The notes under the pieces are model-generated. The model was given only the letters and a program-made list of their open reading frames with translations, ran no database searches and was not told where the DNA came from. The position numbers and the translations under genes are program-made. A DNA stretch of 64,000 nucleotides from Acidovorax sp. Leaf191 (GTDB lineage: Bacteria; Pseudomonadota; Gammaproteobacteria; Burkholderiales; Burkholderiaceae_C): assembly GCF_001424425.1 (NCBI RefSeq), contig NZ_LMPT01000004.1, forward strand, positions 46,401-110,400, given 5' to 3'. Position 1 is the stretch's first letter; each line of letters begins with the position of its first letter. Below are positions 17,112-31,343 of the stretch, piece by piece.

Positions 17112-17612
17112 TTAACAGCCGAAGGGGCGGTTGGGGCGCATGGGGATGACGCCGTTCACGCGCAGCGTGGCATTGGAGCCATCGGAGGCGGTCAGGACCT
17201 TATTGCTGAAACGGACTTGGTTGCTGTCGCGCACCACAGCGGTGTCGGTAGGCTCGCCGCTGCCGTATTCCTTGCCGTCGAACGTGACGAAGACCTGGTG
17301 CAGGCCGGTGGCGTCCGGGCGATAGCGGATGTCGCCGAAGGCCAGTGCTGCCGAGCCCACCTTGCCAAGGCCATCGAACTTGAACGAGCACAGTTCGGGC
17401 ACGGAGCCGACCGGGTTGCGCTTGTCCACATCGGTCAGGTTGATCGTGCCATTTCCGTAAACGCCGTTGAGCGCATCCACGCTCGCACCCGTCACGGTCA
17501 GCACACCGGGCTCATTGCTGGGCGTCGGATCGTCGTCGTTGCCGCCGCCGCAAGCGACCAGCAGTACAGAAGTGGCCGCGAGGGCAACACAGGTCTTGAG
17601 CAAGGATTTCAT
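17112..17612 (-). CDS. hypothetical lipoprotein
   Basis: The 166-residue protein has a lipoprotein signal peptide with lipobox LLVAC near residue 21, followed by a Gly/Asp/Pro-rich linker (GGGNDDDPTP) that would hold the domain off the membrane. The rest (about residues 36-166) is beta-rich, with a YGNGTINL and a SFKFDGLG segment, and no domain I recognise. Two cysteines, one at the extreme C-terminus, could form a disulphide. It is a lone gene between the broken regulator and uvrA. The start at 17610-17612 places the signal peptide correctly. Confidence 0.75.
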   Translation of the reverse strand: MKSLLKTCVALAATSVLLVACGGGNDDDPTPSNEPGVLTVTGASVDALNGVYGNGTINLTDVDKRNPVGSVPELCSFKFDGLGKVGSAALAFGDIRYRPDATGLHQVFVTFDGKEYGSGEPTDTAVVRDSNQVRFSNKVLTASDGSNATLRVNGVIPMRPNRPFGC

Positions 17613-17843
17613 GGTGATGGATGTCCGTAGGATTTGGTGGAAGTGCTGGGGGCCTTCGCGCATTAGCGGCAGGCCCTGCATCGCATCCTAAAAAATCGGT
17701 TCCCCACCCAACGTGCGCAATATTCTGCGCCGCGCGTAGGACACAGCCCGACAGTGACGTACGCCACGGCGGGCTGTGCACGCAGAACATCCGCACAAAC
17801 GTTTTGCGGCTCTGCCTGGGACGGCACCGTGAGCCGCCCCTGC

Positions 17844-23777
<5,934 letters not shown>

Positions 23778-23993
23778 GGAGGCAGTCTTTCTGGGGTAAG
23801 GCGGAACATTCTAGGGACGCGGAGCCGGGTCTGCCGGGCGGCCCGGATTACCCCCGGAACGCGATGCGCGCAGGTTTGACAAGGCGCAAAAGCCCTTGGC
23901 AAAGGGGTGTTTTTCTCGGACAAACCCTTTAAACGCTTCAAATACATGCGCTTAGACTGAACTCTTACGCAAAGACACAAACAGGAGACAACC

Positions 23994-25112
23994 ATGAACC
24001 GATGGCAGATACGGTGGGGCGGGACCGCCGCCCTGGCGCTGGGCCTGGCCACGGCCGGCCATGCGCAGATCCTGATCGGGCAGACGGCGGGCTTTTCAGG
24101 CCAGGTGGCCGCGGGCGTGAAGGAGACCACCGACGGCGCCAAGCTCTATATCGACATGGTCAACGCCAAGGGCGGCGTCAACGGCCAGAAGATCGAGCTG
24201 ACCTCGCTGGACGACAAGTTCGACCCCAAGATCGCGGCCGAGAACGCCCGCAAGCTCATCGAGGACAACAACGTGCTGGCGCTGTTCCTCACGCGGGGCA
24301 CGCCGCACACCGAGGCCATGATCCCGCTGCTGGAAAAGCACGGCGTGGCCCTGGTGGCGCCCTCCACCGGCGCCATGGTGCTGCACCAGCCGGTGCGCAA
24401 GTACATCTTCAACGTGCGTGCCACCTACCAGCGCGAGGCAGAAAAGGCCATGACCCACCTGGCCTCCATGGGCATCTCGCGCATTGGCGTGGTGTATGCG
24501 GACGACAGCTTCGGCGCCGACGGCGTGGCGGGGGCCCAGAAAGGCCTGGCGGGCGCCAAGCTCACGCCCGTGGTGCTGGAGAAGTTCGACCGCGCCAAGC
24601 CGGACTTCACGGCCATCGCCGCCAAGGTGGCCAAGGCCGATACCCAGGCGGTGCTGATCATCGCCTCGGGCTCGACCGTGGTGGAGGCGAACACCGCCTT
24701 TCGCACCGCGGGCTCGGCCGCGCAGATCGTGACGCTGTCCAACAATGCCTCGGGCGGCTTCATCAAGAGCCTGGGCGCCAACGCGCGCGGCGTGATCGTG
24801 ACGCAGGTCTACCCCAACGAGCGGGCCGTGACCTACCCCATGGTCAAGGAGGCGCAGGAGCTGGCCAAGGCCAAGGGCGCGGGCGACATCACCCCGGCCA
24901 TGCTGGAAGGCTATGCGGCCGCCAAGGTGCTGGTGGAAGGCATCAGGCGCGCCGGCCCCAAGCCCACGCGCGAAAAGCTCCATGCGGGCCTGGAGAGCAT
25001 CAAGAAGCTGGACCTGGGCGGGCTGGAGGTGAGCTACAGCCCCGAGGACCACACGGGCCTGGACTTTGCCGATTTGTCCATCATCGGCACGGACGGCAAG
25101 TTCCGGCGGTGA
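23994..25112 (+). CDS. orphan ABC-type amino-acid-like binding protein (LivK-type, copy 1)
   Basis: The 372-residue protein has a Sec signal ending AGHAQ near residue 25 and a type-1 periplasmic binding fold of the branched-chain amino acid/amide class (ILIGQTAGFSGQVA, GGVNGQKIEL, STGAMVLHQPV, VYADDSFGADG). No permease or ATPase gene lies nearby, so it probably serves a transporter encoded elsewhere or a sensory role. It is followed after 132 bases by a close paralogue, indicating a tandem duplication. It is divergent from uvrA across a 216-base gap. The ligand is unknown. Confidence 0.88.
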   Translation: MNRWQIRWGGTAALALGLATAGHAQILIGQTAGFSGQVAAGVKETTDGAKLYIDMVNAKGGVNGQKIELTSLDDKFDPKIAAENARKLIEDNNVLALFLTRGTPHTEAMIPLLEKHGVALVAPSTGAMVLHQPVRKYIFNVRATYQREAEKAMTHLASMGISRIGVVYADDSFGADGVAGAQKGLAGAKLTPVVLEKFDRAKPDFTAIAAKVAKADTQAVLIIASGSTVVEANTAFRTAGSAAQIVTLSNNASGGFIKSLGANARGVIVTQVYPNERAVTYPMVKEAQELAKAKGAGDITPAMLEGYAAAKVLVEGIRRAGPKPTREKLHAGLESIKKLDLGGLEVSYSPEDHTGLDFADLSIIGTDGKFRR

Positions 25113-25244
25113 CGGCTGGCAGAGCTGCAGCGGCAGTGGGCGCGGGCGGGCGCGCAGCATGGAATGCCGCCACTACGCGTTTCTACAGATGCCTTGTCAT
25201 GGTCCGTCCCTAAACTCCCCACCCTTACAAGAAAGAGAGACACC

Positions 25245-26372
25245 ATGACCGTTCCCGGCCCCCTGGCGAAACGCGCGGCCCTGCTGCTGGCCCTGGCACT
25301 GGGCATCGCCCACGCCGCCCACGCCCAGATCCTCATCGGCCAGACCGTGGGCGTGACCGGCTCGGCCGCCGCCACCGTGGCCGAGTCCACGCAAGGGGCC
25401 GCCCTGTACATCGACCACGTGAACGCGCGCGGCGGCGTGGGCGGGCAGAAGGTGGAGGTGGTGCTGCTCGACGACAAGTTCGACCCCAAGCTCACGCTGG
25501 AGAACGCCAAGACGCTGATCGAGCAGAAGAACGTGGTCGGCCTGTTCATGACCCGCGGCACGCCGCACACGCAGGGCATCATCCCGCTGCTGGAGCAGCA
25601 CGGCGTGCCCCTCGTCGGCCCGTCCACCGGCGCCATCGCGCTGCACCAGCCGGTCAGCAAGTACATCTTCAACGTGCGCGCGCCCTACCAGCGCGAGGTC
25701 GAAAAAGCCATCACGCACCTGAACACGCTGGGCATCAAGCGCATCGGCGTGGTGCATGTGGACGACACCTTCGGCGCCGACGGCCTGGCCGGGGCGCAGA
25801 TCGGCTTCAAGGCCAACAACCTCGAAGCCGCGTTCGTCGAGAAGTTCGACCGCGCCAAGCCCGACTACAGCGCCATCGCACCGCGCGTGGCGGGCAAGCA
25901 GCCGCAGGCCGTCATTTTCATCGGCACCGGCGCTGCGGTGGTCGACGGCATCAAGGCGCTGCGCGGCGCGGGCGTCACGGGCCAGATCGTCACGCTGTCC
26001 AACAACGCCTCGGGCGGCTTCGTGAAGGCGCTGGGCGAACAGGCGCGCGGCGTGGTCGTCACGCAGGTGTTCCCGTCCGAGCGGTCGCTGAACTACGCGG
26101 TCATCAAGGAGGCCATGGACCTCGCCCGCGCCAAGAACATCGCCGACCTCACGCCCGCCATGGTGGAGGGCTTCGTGACCGCCAAGGTGCTGGTCGAAGG
26201 CCTCAAGCGCGCCGGGCCCAAGCCCGACCGCGCCAAGCTGCAGGCGGGCCTGGAGAGCATCAAGAAGTGGGACCTGGGCGGCCTGGAGCTGAGCTACAGC
26301 CCCACGGACCACAGCGGGCTGGATTTTTCGGACCTGTCCATCATCGGCAGCGACGGGCGGTTCAAGCGCTGA
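25245..26372 (+). CDS. orphan ABC-type amino-acid-like binding protein (LivK-type, copy 2)
   Basis: This 375-residue paralogue of the preceding gene has a signal peptide ending AAHAQ near residue 28 and the same landmarks (ILIGQTVGVTGSA, GGVGGQKVEV, STGAIALHQPV, VHVDDTFGADG). The C-terminal DLSIIGSDGRFKR is almost the same as the partner's. I chose ATG 25245, which follows a GAAAGAGAGA site; a longer frame from 25164 adds an unlikely leader. A strong bidirectional terminator follows. Differences in the lobes suggest a related but distinct ligand. Confidence 0.88.
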   Translation: MTVPGPLAKRAALLLALALGIAHAAHAQILIGQTVGVTGSAAATVAESTQGAALYIDHVNARGGVGGQKVEVVLLDDKFDPKLTLENAKTLIEQKNVVGLFMTRGTPHTQGIIPLLEQHGVPLVGPSTGAIALHQPVSKYIFNVRAPYQREVEKAITHLNTLGIKRIGVVHVDDTFGADGLAGAQIGFKANNLEAAFVEKFDRAKPDYSAIAPRVAGKQPQAVIFIGTGAAVVDGIKALRGAGVTGQIVTLSNNASGGFVKALGEQARGVVVTQVFPSERSLNYAVIKEAMDLARAKNIADLTPAMVEGFVTAKVLVEGLKRAGPKPDRAKLQAGLESIKKWDLGGLELSYSPTDHSGLDFSDLSIIGSDGRFKR

Positions 26373-26393
26373 GCTGGCCTCGCCCGGCCACAA

Positions 26394-26433
26394 GAAAAAA
26401 GCCCGGTGCCTGCATGGCACCGGGCTTTGCTTT
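26394..26433. terminator. bidirectional intrinsic terminator
   Basis: GCCCGGTGCC (26401-26410) pairs exactly with GGCACCGGGC (26416-26425) over a five-base loop. It is preceded by A6 and followed by TTTGCTTT, so it can end transcription of the binding-protein gene and possibly of the convergent small-protein gene. Confidence 0.85.
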
Positions 26434-26516
26434 CTGGATAGAAATCATGGGGATCTAGCGCGCCGCGCTGTCAGCCAAGCCCCATCCCACGATGCGCAGC
26501 ATCAACGCATCGACGC

Positions 26517-26711
26517 TCACTGCGCGCTGGCGGCCGACGCAGGCGCTGACGCAGCCGATGCGGCAGCCGGCGTACTGGCCACGGGTTCGGGCGCGTGCAC
26601 GGCGTCGGCGCCGTGCTTTTCACCGCCCATGTCGGCCTTGTCGCCCGCCTTGATGATCACGTACATCGACAGGGCAGCGAACAAAACGAAGCCAACAGCA
26701 ATCTTCCACAT
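26517..26711 (-). CDS. small single-pass membrane protein
   Basis: The 64-residue protein has one membrane helix (about residues 4-22, IAVGFVLFAALSMYVIIKAG), a short charged loop (GDKADMGGEKHG) and an Ala/Ser/Pro-rich tail. No family is recognised. A good AAGGAG site lies 7 bases before ATG 26709-26711, which decides the start over a longer frame. It is a lone gene between terminators. It could be a small transporter-associated or stress protein, but nothing shows this. Confidence 0.75.
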   Translation of the reverse strand: MWKIAVGFVLFAALSMYVIIKAGDKADMGGEKHGADAVHAPEPVASTPAAASAASAPASAASAQ

Positions 26712-26828
26712 AAATATCTCCTTGGTTCCCGCGGGGCGGGTTGGGGTTTGAGTTTGGGTTTGTTCAATCAAGGAGCCTGGGCGCTGCGTTGTAGGTTGTG
26801 CTGTGTGGCACAAGCCCCTTGATGGAAC

Positions 26829-26860
26829 ACAGGGCCCGTCCCTTGCGGGGCGGGCCCTGT
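26829..26860 (-). terminator. strong stem-loop downstream of the MHS transporter
   Basis: ACAGGGCCCG (26829-26838) pairs perfectly with CGGGCCCTGT (26851-26860), and the loop can add GGG/CCC pairs. It lies about 40 bases after the transporter stop on the minus strand. It has no clear T-run, so it may act as an RNA-stabilising stem as well as a terminator. Confidence 0.55.
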
Positions 26861-26901
26861 GCACTCGTCAATGGCCGGTCAATGGCCGTTGTGGGCCATC
26901 A

Positions 26902-28563
26902 TCAATCGTTGGCGTAGATGTCCACGTCCTTGGTTTCCTTGATGAACAGGCCGCCGATCACCACGGTGGCGCCCGCGATGATGATGGGGTACCACAGGCC
27001 GTTGTACATGTTGCCGGTCTGGGCCACGATGGCGAACGCCGTGGTGGGCAGCAGGCCGCCGAACCAGCCGTTACCGATGTGGTACGGCAGGGACATGGAC
27101 GTGTAGCGGATGCGGGTCGGGAACATTTCCACCAGCATGGCGGCAATGGGGCCGTACACCATGGTCACCAGCAGCACCAGGTAGGTCAGGATCACGACGA
27201 CCATGACCTTGTCGATGCGGGCAGGGTCTGCCTTGGTGGGGTAGCCGGCAGCCTTCAGGGCGTCGGCCACGGCCTTCTTGAACTCGCCGTCCTTCTTCTT
27301 GGCTTCGTCAGCGGGCAGGCCCTTGCTGGTGTACGACGTGATGACCGTCTCGCCGATCTTGATCGTGGCGGGCGTGCCGGCAGCGGCCGTGGCGTTCTCG
27401 TAGCTCACCGATGCACCGGCCAGCACCTGCTTGGCGATGTCGCACGAGCTGGTGAACTTGGTGGTGCCGGTGGGGTTGAACTGGAACGAGCACTCGTCGG
27501 GGTTGGCCGTCACGACCACCTGGTTCTTGGCCTGGGCTTCGGCCAGGGCGGGGTTGGCCGCCTTGGTCAGCGCGCCGAACACGGGGAAGTAGGTCAACGC
27601 GGCCAGCAGGCAGCCTGCCAGGATGATGGGCTTGCGGCCGATCTTGTCGGACAGCGCACCGAACACGATGAAGAACGGCGTGCCGATGAGCAGCGAGATC
27701 GCGACGAAGATGTTGGCGGTGGCGCCATCGACCTTGAGGGCCTGCGTCAAGAAGAACAGCGCGTAGAACTGGCCCGAGTACCAGACCACGGCCTGGCCGG
27801 CGGTCAGGCCCACCAGGGCCAGGATCACGATCTTGAGGTTCTTCCACTCGCCGAAGGATTCCTTGAGCGGCGCCTTGGAGGTCTTGCCCTCGGCCTTCAT
27901 CTTCTGGAAGGCGGGCGACTCGTTCATCGACAGGCGGATCCAGACCGAGATGGCCAGCAGCAGGATCGACACGATGAACGGAATGCGCCAACCCCAGTCG
28001 GCAAAGGCTTCTTCGCCCATCACGGTGCGGGTGCCCAGGATCACCATCAGCGACAGGAACAGGCCCAGCGTGGCGGTGGTCTGGATCCAGGCGGTGTAGG
28101 CGCCGCGCTTGCCGTGCGGGGCGTGCTCGGCCACATAGGTGGCGGCACCGCCGTACTCACCGCCCAGGGCCAGGCCCTGCAGCAGGCGCAGCACGATCAG
28201 GATGACCGGCGCGGCCACGCCGATGGAGGCGTACGTGGGCAGGATGCCGACGATGAAGGTCGACAGGCCCATGATCAGGATGGTGACCAGGAAGGTGTAC
28301 TTGCGCCCGATCATGTCGCCCAGGCGGCCGAAGAAGATGGCACCGAAGGGACGGACGATGAAGCCCGCGGCAAACGCCAGCAGCGCGAAGATGAACGCCG
28401 AGCCGGCATCCAGGCCGCTGAAGAACTGCTTGGCGATGATGGCCGCGAGCGAGCCGTACAGATAAAAGTCGTACCACTCGAAAACAGTGCCGAGCGACGA
28501 CGCGAAGATGACCTTCCTCTCTTCGGGCGACATCGGCCGCGGTGCGGGATGAACGGTTGCCAT
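26902..28563 (-). CDS. MHS-family major facilitator transporter (ProP/KgtP-like)
   Basis: This 553-residue protein has twelve predicted helices and the metabolite:H+ symporter signature (ATVFEWYDFYLYG-type near residue 25, FGAIFFGRLGDMIGRK and FGALSDKIGRKP loops). A long extra loop of about 130 residues between helices 8 and 9-10 has two conserved-looking cysteines, ECSFQF and SSCDIAK, which could form a disulphide; this is longer than in ProP. ATG 28561-28563 follows an AGGAG site. The substrate is probably an organic acid or osmolyte. The direct repeats upstream suggest control by a response regulator. Confidence 0.88.
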   Translation of the reverse strand: MATVHPAPRPMSPEERKVIFASSLGTVFEWYDFYLYGSLAAIIAKQFFSGLDAGSAFIFALLAFAAGFIVRPFGAIFFGRLGDMIGRKYTFLVTILIMGLSTFIVGILPTYASIGVAAPVILIVLRLLQGLALGGEYGGAATYVAEHAPHGKRGAYTAWIQTTATLGLFLSLMVILGTRTVMGEEAFADWGWRIPFIVSILLLAISVWIRLSMNESPAFQKMKAEGKTSKAPLKESFGEWKNLKIVILALVGLTAGQAVVWYSGQFYALFFLTQALKVDGATANIFVAISLLIGTPFFIVFGALSDKIGRKPIILAGCLLAALTYFPVFGALTKAANPALAEAQAKNQVVVTANPDECSFQFNPTGTTKFTSSCDIAKQVLAGASVSYENATAAAGTPATIKIGETVITSYTSKGLPADEAKKKDGEFKKAVADALKAAGYPTKADPARIDKVMVVVILTYLVLLVTMVYGPIAAMLVEMFPTRIRYTSMSLPYHIGNGWFGGLLPTTAFAIVAQTGNMYNGLWYPIIIAGATVVIGGLFIKETKDVDIYAND

Positions 28564-28628
28564 GTGTGTGTCTCCTGTTGGTTTTGCAGACCGCGCTTCC
28601 GCGGCTGCGCCCATTGTTCGAGATGGCA

Positions 28629-28687
28629 CTGACCACGCTCTGACGCCAAACCAACAAGAGCTTTCACCAAACTGACCGCTCTCTGAC
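28629..28687 (-). promoter_or_regulatory. tandem CTGAC direct repeats, possible response-regulator sites
   Basis: Two 16-base units, CTGACCACGCTCTGAC (28629-28644) and CTGACCGCTCTCTGAC (28672-28687), match at 14 of 16 bases. Each contains two CTGAC half-sites 11 bases apart, and the units start 43 bases apart, close to four helical turns. They lie 66-124 bases upstream of the transporter start. The layout resembles OmpR/PhoB-type binding sites. Confidence 0.5.
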
Positions 28688-28734
28688 AACTTAAGGTGAA
28701 ACCCGCAGGGCCCCTTTCAGCATCCGGAAATCGC

Positions 28735-29388
28735 TCACGCCTTGCCGGGTAAACCCGATGGGAGCTGGCTGACAGCCTCCCAGCCCGGGCCGTCGAACCA
28801 CGCGTCGCCATCGAGGTATGCGCGCAGCATCGGCAGGCCGTCGAGGCCCCAGAAAAGCTTGCCGTCCACCTCGAACGCCGGCACGCCGAAAACGCCCGCC
28901 GCCTGCGCGGCTTCGGTGTTGGCGCGCAGCAGGGCCTTGGGGCCGTCGCTGGCTGCATCCTCGCCGGAACGCAGCTGGTCCGCGAGCTGCGCGGCCAGGT
29001 CGGCCAGGCGCGCGGCATCGAGCGCGTCGTGCCCGCCCTGCCACACATGGCGCAGCACCGTGCCCGCCACGAAGCGGTTGATGTGCCCGTCGTCGCTGCA
29101 CGCCAGCGCCGTGCGCAGCAGGGGCAGCGGGTTGAACGGGTGCCGCGCGGGCATCTGCAGCAGCGTGCCCTGCGCATGGCCCAGCCAGGTCACGTGGCGG
29201 TAGGTCCAGTCGCGCTTGGGGGCGATGCCTGCGGGGCCAGGGTTGGCATGCTGCTGCAGCAATGCACCCAGCAGCACGGGCTTGTAGGCCACGCTATAGC
29301 CCAGGCCCTCCAGCACCTCGGGCAGGCGCTCGAACGCGAGCCAGGCATAGGGGGAGACGAAGTCGAGGTAGAACGTGATGCGCTTCAT
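28735..29388 (-). CDS. 2-hydroxychromene-2-carboxylate isomerase-like (DsbA/GST-kappa fold)
   Basis: The 217-residue protein starts with ITFYLDFVSPYAWLAF, where Ser12 replaces the thioredoxin cysteine, as in NahD-type isomerases. It also has the VFGVPAFEVDGKLFWG cis-Pro segment near residue 175. These glutathione-dependent cytoplasmic enzymes isomerise 2-hydroxychromene-2-carboxylate in naphthalene-type degradation, but many homologues act on unknown substrates. It is the last gene of the mvaB-ybaK-DUF1289 operon, 31 bases after the preceding stop, so a role in aromatic breakdown is not implied by context. Confidence 0.82.
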   Translation of the reverse strand: MKRITFYLDFVSPYAWLAFERLPEVLEGLGYSVAYKPVLLGALLQQHANPGPAGIAPKRDWTYRHVTWLGHAQGTLLQMPARHPFNPLPLLRTALACSDDGHINRFVAGTVLRHVWQGGHDALDAARLADLAAQLADQLRSGEDAASDGPKALLRANTEAAQAAGVFGVPAFEVDGKLFWGLDGLPMLRAYLDGDAWFDGPGWEAVSQLPSGLPGKA

Positions 29389-29419
29389 GGCGGGGTCTCC
29401 GGGAACGCGTTGTGCGTTC

Positions 29420-29680
29420 TTATGTTCTTGTCGCGTTCAGATCGATGCCGGCGCGGCCGAGCAGCTTGGCCCAGATGCTGCGCCGCAGGCTGGAGTCCGC
29501 GCCCGACCATAGCCGTATCTCATCCAGCGTGCGAAAGCAGCCTTCGCAATGGCTGTGGTCGGGTGACATGCGGCACACCGAGATGCACGGTGATGCCACC
29601 GGCTCGGCATTGTCAGCATCAAAATGGCCGCTACCGCTCAACTGGCGAGCGCGAGCAGCTAGCAAATCAATAGCATTCAT
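29420..29680 (-). CDS. DUF1289 small cysteine-motif protein with repeat-derived N-terminus
   Basis: The 86-residue protein has the DUF1289 pattern PCISVCRMSPDHSHCEGCFRTLDEI at about residues 30-54, a cluster of four cysteines likely to bind metal. The family function is unknown. Its ATG (29678-29680) overlaps the stop of the ybaK-like gene by four bases, so translation is coupled. Its first about 20 residues (AIDLLAARARQLSGSGHF) are encoded by a copy of dispersed repeat family 1 in reverse orientation. The DUF1289 core starts after the repeat, so the start could once have been nearer residue 28. Confidence 0.8.
   Translation of the reverse strand: MNAIDLLAARARQLSGSGHFDADNAEPVASPCISVCRMSPDHSHCEGCFRTLDEIRLWSGADSSLRRSIWAKLLGRAGIDLNATRT
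29622..29675 (+). repeat. dispersed repeat family 1, copy forming the N-terminus of the DUF1289 protein
   Basis: The blocks are GGCCGCTACCGCT, GGCGAGCGCGAGCAGCTA and AATCAATAGCA, matching the order at 15815-15874. The copy is read on the minus strand as residues about 2-20 of the DUF1289 protein. Confidence 0.85.
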
Positions 29681-30213
29681 GCCGCAGGCTGCGTGCCGGC
29701 CTCCACGGGCGCCAGCACCACGTCCACCACGGGTGCGCCCGTCAGGCGCTGCAGGTCGCTCGGGTGCAGCGGGAACACGCTGTGCGGATGCCCGGCCGCC
29801 GCCCACACCACGTCGAAGCGCAGCAGGTCCTGGTCGATCAGCGTGACGGGCGGCGTGGCATGCGCCACGGGCGAGACGCCGCCGATGGAAAAGCCGGTGC
29901 GCGACTTCACGAAGTCGGCATCGGCCCGGCCGATCTTGCCGCCCACGTGGGCCTCGACCTTTTTCTCGTCCACGCGCCGGTCGCCCGAGGTGACCACCAG
30001 CACGGCCACGTCGTCGCTCTTGCGCCGAAAGATGATGCTCTTGGCCACCTGCCCCACCAGGATGCCCAGCGCATCGGCCGCCTGCTGCGCGGTGCGCGCG
30101 GCGTCGTCCAGCATCTGCGGCATGTGGGGGTGGTTCAAGGTCTGCAGCGCTGCAGCCACGCGCTGCACGCCCTCGGGAAGGTTCTTCAGTTCAGCTCCAC
30201 ACACGGTCGTCAT
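29677..30213 (-). CDS. YbaK/EbsC-type prolyl-tRNA editing protein
   Basis: This 178-residue protein belongs to the YbaK/ProX fold. Landmarks are VGQVAKSIIFRRK with the conserved Lys near residue 60, VVTSGDRRVDEKKV, and FSIGGVSPVAHATP with the GxxxP motif near residue 110. The family removes Cys or Ala from misacylated tRNA(Pro) in the cytoplasm. The first about 33 residues precede the usual start, and an internal ATG (MPQMLDD) is possible. It lies 17 bases after mvaB and overlaps the DUF1289 gene, so it is part of that operon. Confidence 0.85.
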   Translation of the reverse strand: MTTVCGAELKNLPEGVQRVAAALQTLNHPHMPQMLDDAARTAQQAADALGILVGQVAKSIIFRRKSDDVAVLVVTSGDRRVDEKKVEAHVGGKIGRADADFVKSRTGFSIGGVSPVAHATPPVTLIDQDLLRFDVVWAAAGHPHSVFPLHPSDLQRLTGAPVVDVVLAPVEAGTQPAA

Positions 30214-30230
30214 CTCCTGCGCCGATGGCG

Positions 30231-31139
30231 CTATCCCGCGCGCTTGGTGAGCAATGCATTCGCTGCGCGGGAATGGGGTTTACGGTTCAGGAACCCACTG
30301 ATGTAGGCCCCGGCATCGATGAGCTTATCAAGATCGATGCCCGTCTCGATACCCATGCCGTGCAGCATGTAGACCACGTCCTCCGTCGCCACATTGCCGG
30401 TGGCGCCCTTGGCATACGGGCAGCCGCCCAGGCCCGCCACGGACGACTGGTAGTTCCACACCCCCAGCTCCAGCGCGGCCAGCGTGTTGGACAGCGCCTG
30501 GCCGTAGGTATCGTGGAAGTGGCCCGACACGTCGTCGATGCCGAAATGCTTCAGCGTCGCTTCCAGCGCACGCTGCACCTTGCGCGGCGTGCCCACGCCG
30601 ATGGTGTCGGCCACGTCCACGCGCTGCACGCCGATGCCCTGGAGCAGGCCGGCGAGGTACTCCACGCGCTCGGGCGCGATCTCGCCCTCGTACGGGCAGC
30701 CCACGGTGCAGCTCATCGCGCCGCGCACGCCGATGCCGGCCGCCAGCGCCGCCTCGACCACGGGCGCGAAGCGCTCGATGCTCTCGGCGATGGAGCAGTT
30801 GATGTTCTTCTGGCTGAACGCCTCGCTGGCCGAGCCGAAGACCACGATCTCGTCGGGCCGGTCCGCCACCGCGGCTTCATAGCCCTTGAGGTTGGGGGTG
30901 AGCACCGAGTAGCGCACGCCGGCCACACGGTTCACGCCCTGCATCACCTCGTGGTTGTCGGCCATCTGCGGCACCCACTTGGGGCTCACGTAGCTCGTCA
31001 CCTCGATCTCTTTGAGGCCCGCGTCCTGCAGGCGGTGCACCAGCGCGATCTTGACCTCGGCGGGCACGGGCGATTTCTCGTTCTGCAGCCCGTCGCGCGG
31101 GCCGACATCGATGAGTTTGACGCGGGAAGGAATGCTCAT
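30231..31139 (-). CDS. mvaB: hydroxymethylglutaryl-CoA lyase
   Basis: The 302-residue enzyme cleaves HMG-CoA to acetyl-CoA and acetoacetate, the last specific step of leucine breakdown. It shows the HMGL TIM-barrel start VGPRDGLQNEK near residue 12, metal-binding residues in DTIGVGTP and GHFHDTYG, and the catalytic cysteine in the SVAGLGGCPYAKGATGN signature near residue 258. ATG 31137-31139 follows an AGGTAG site. It heads an operon with ybaK, DUF1289 and a NahD-like gene. The other leucine genes (mccA, mccB, liuC, ivd) lie further right on the same strand. Confidence 0.95.
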   Translation of the reverse strand: MSIPSRVKLIDVGPRDGLQNEKSPVPAEVKIALVHRLQDAGLKEIEVTSYVSPKWVPQMADNHEVMQGVNRVAGVRYSVLTPNLKGYEAAVADRPDEIVVFGSASEAFSQKNINCSIAESIERFAPVVEAALAAGIGVRGAMSCTVGCPYEGEIAPERVEYLAGLLQGIGVQRVDVADTIGVGTPRKVQRALEATLKHFGIDDVSGHFHDTYGQALSNTLAALELGVWNYQSSVAGLGGCPYAKGATGNVATEDVVYMLHGMGIETGIDLDKLIDAGAYISGFLNRKPHSRAANALLTKRAG

Positions 31140-31343
31140 GGTGGGGCTACCTGAAAAAAAGGACGTGGAGCGGTGCGGGCCTGGGCCGGCACCCGCAGCG
31201 CGCTGTGCGCGAGGCCCGACAGCAGGGTCGGGGTGGGGGCCGGGCGGACGCCCCCCATTGTCCGGGCTTCGGCGGCGCGGCACCACCTCATATCCTGCCA
31301 GACCACTCTCCGCTCGTGCCATTGCGGCACCCCGGCGCTGCCA

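Noticed and set aside
17743..17777. ACAGCCCG/CGGGCTGT stem after uvrA as a terminator
   Set aside because: The loop is 19 bases long and there is no T-run, so evidence is too weak to list as a feature.
23778..23993. SOS (LexA) box upstream of uvrA
   Set aside because: No CTGT-N8-ACAG-type sequence was found in the 216-base divergent gap.
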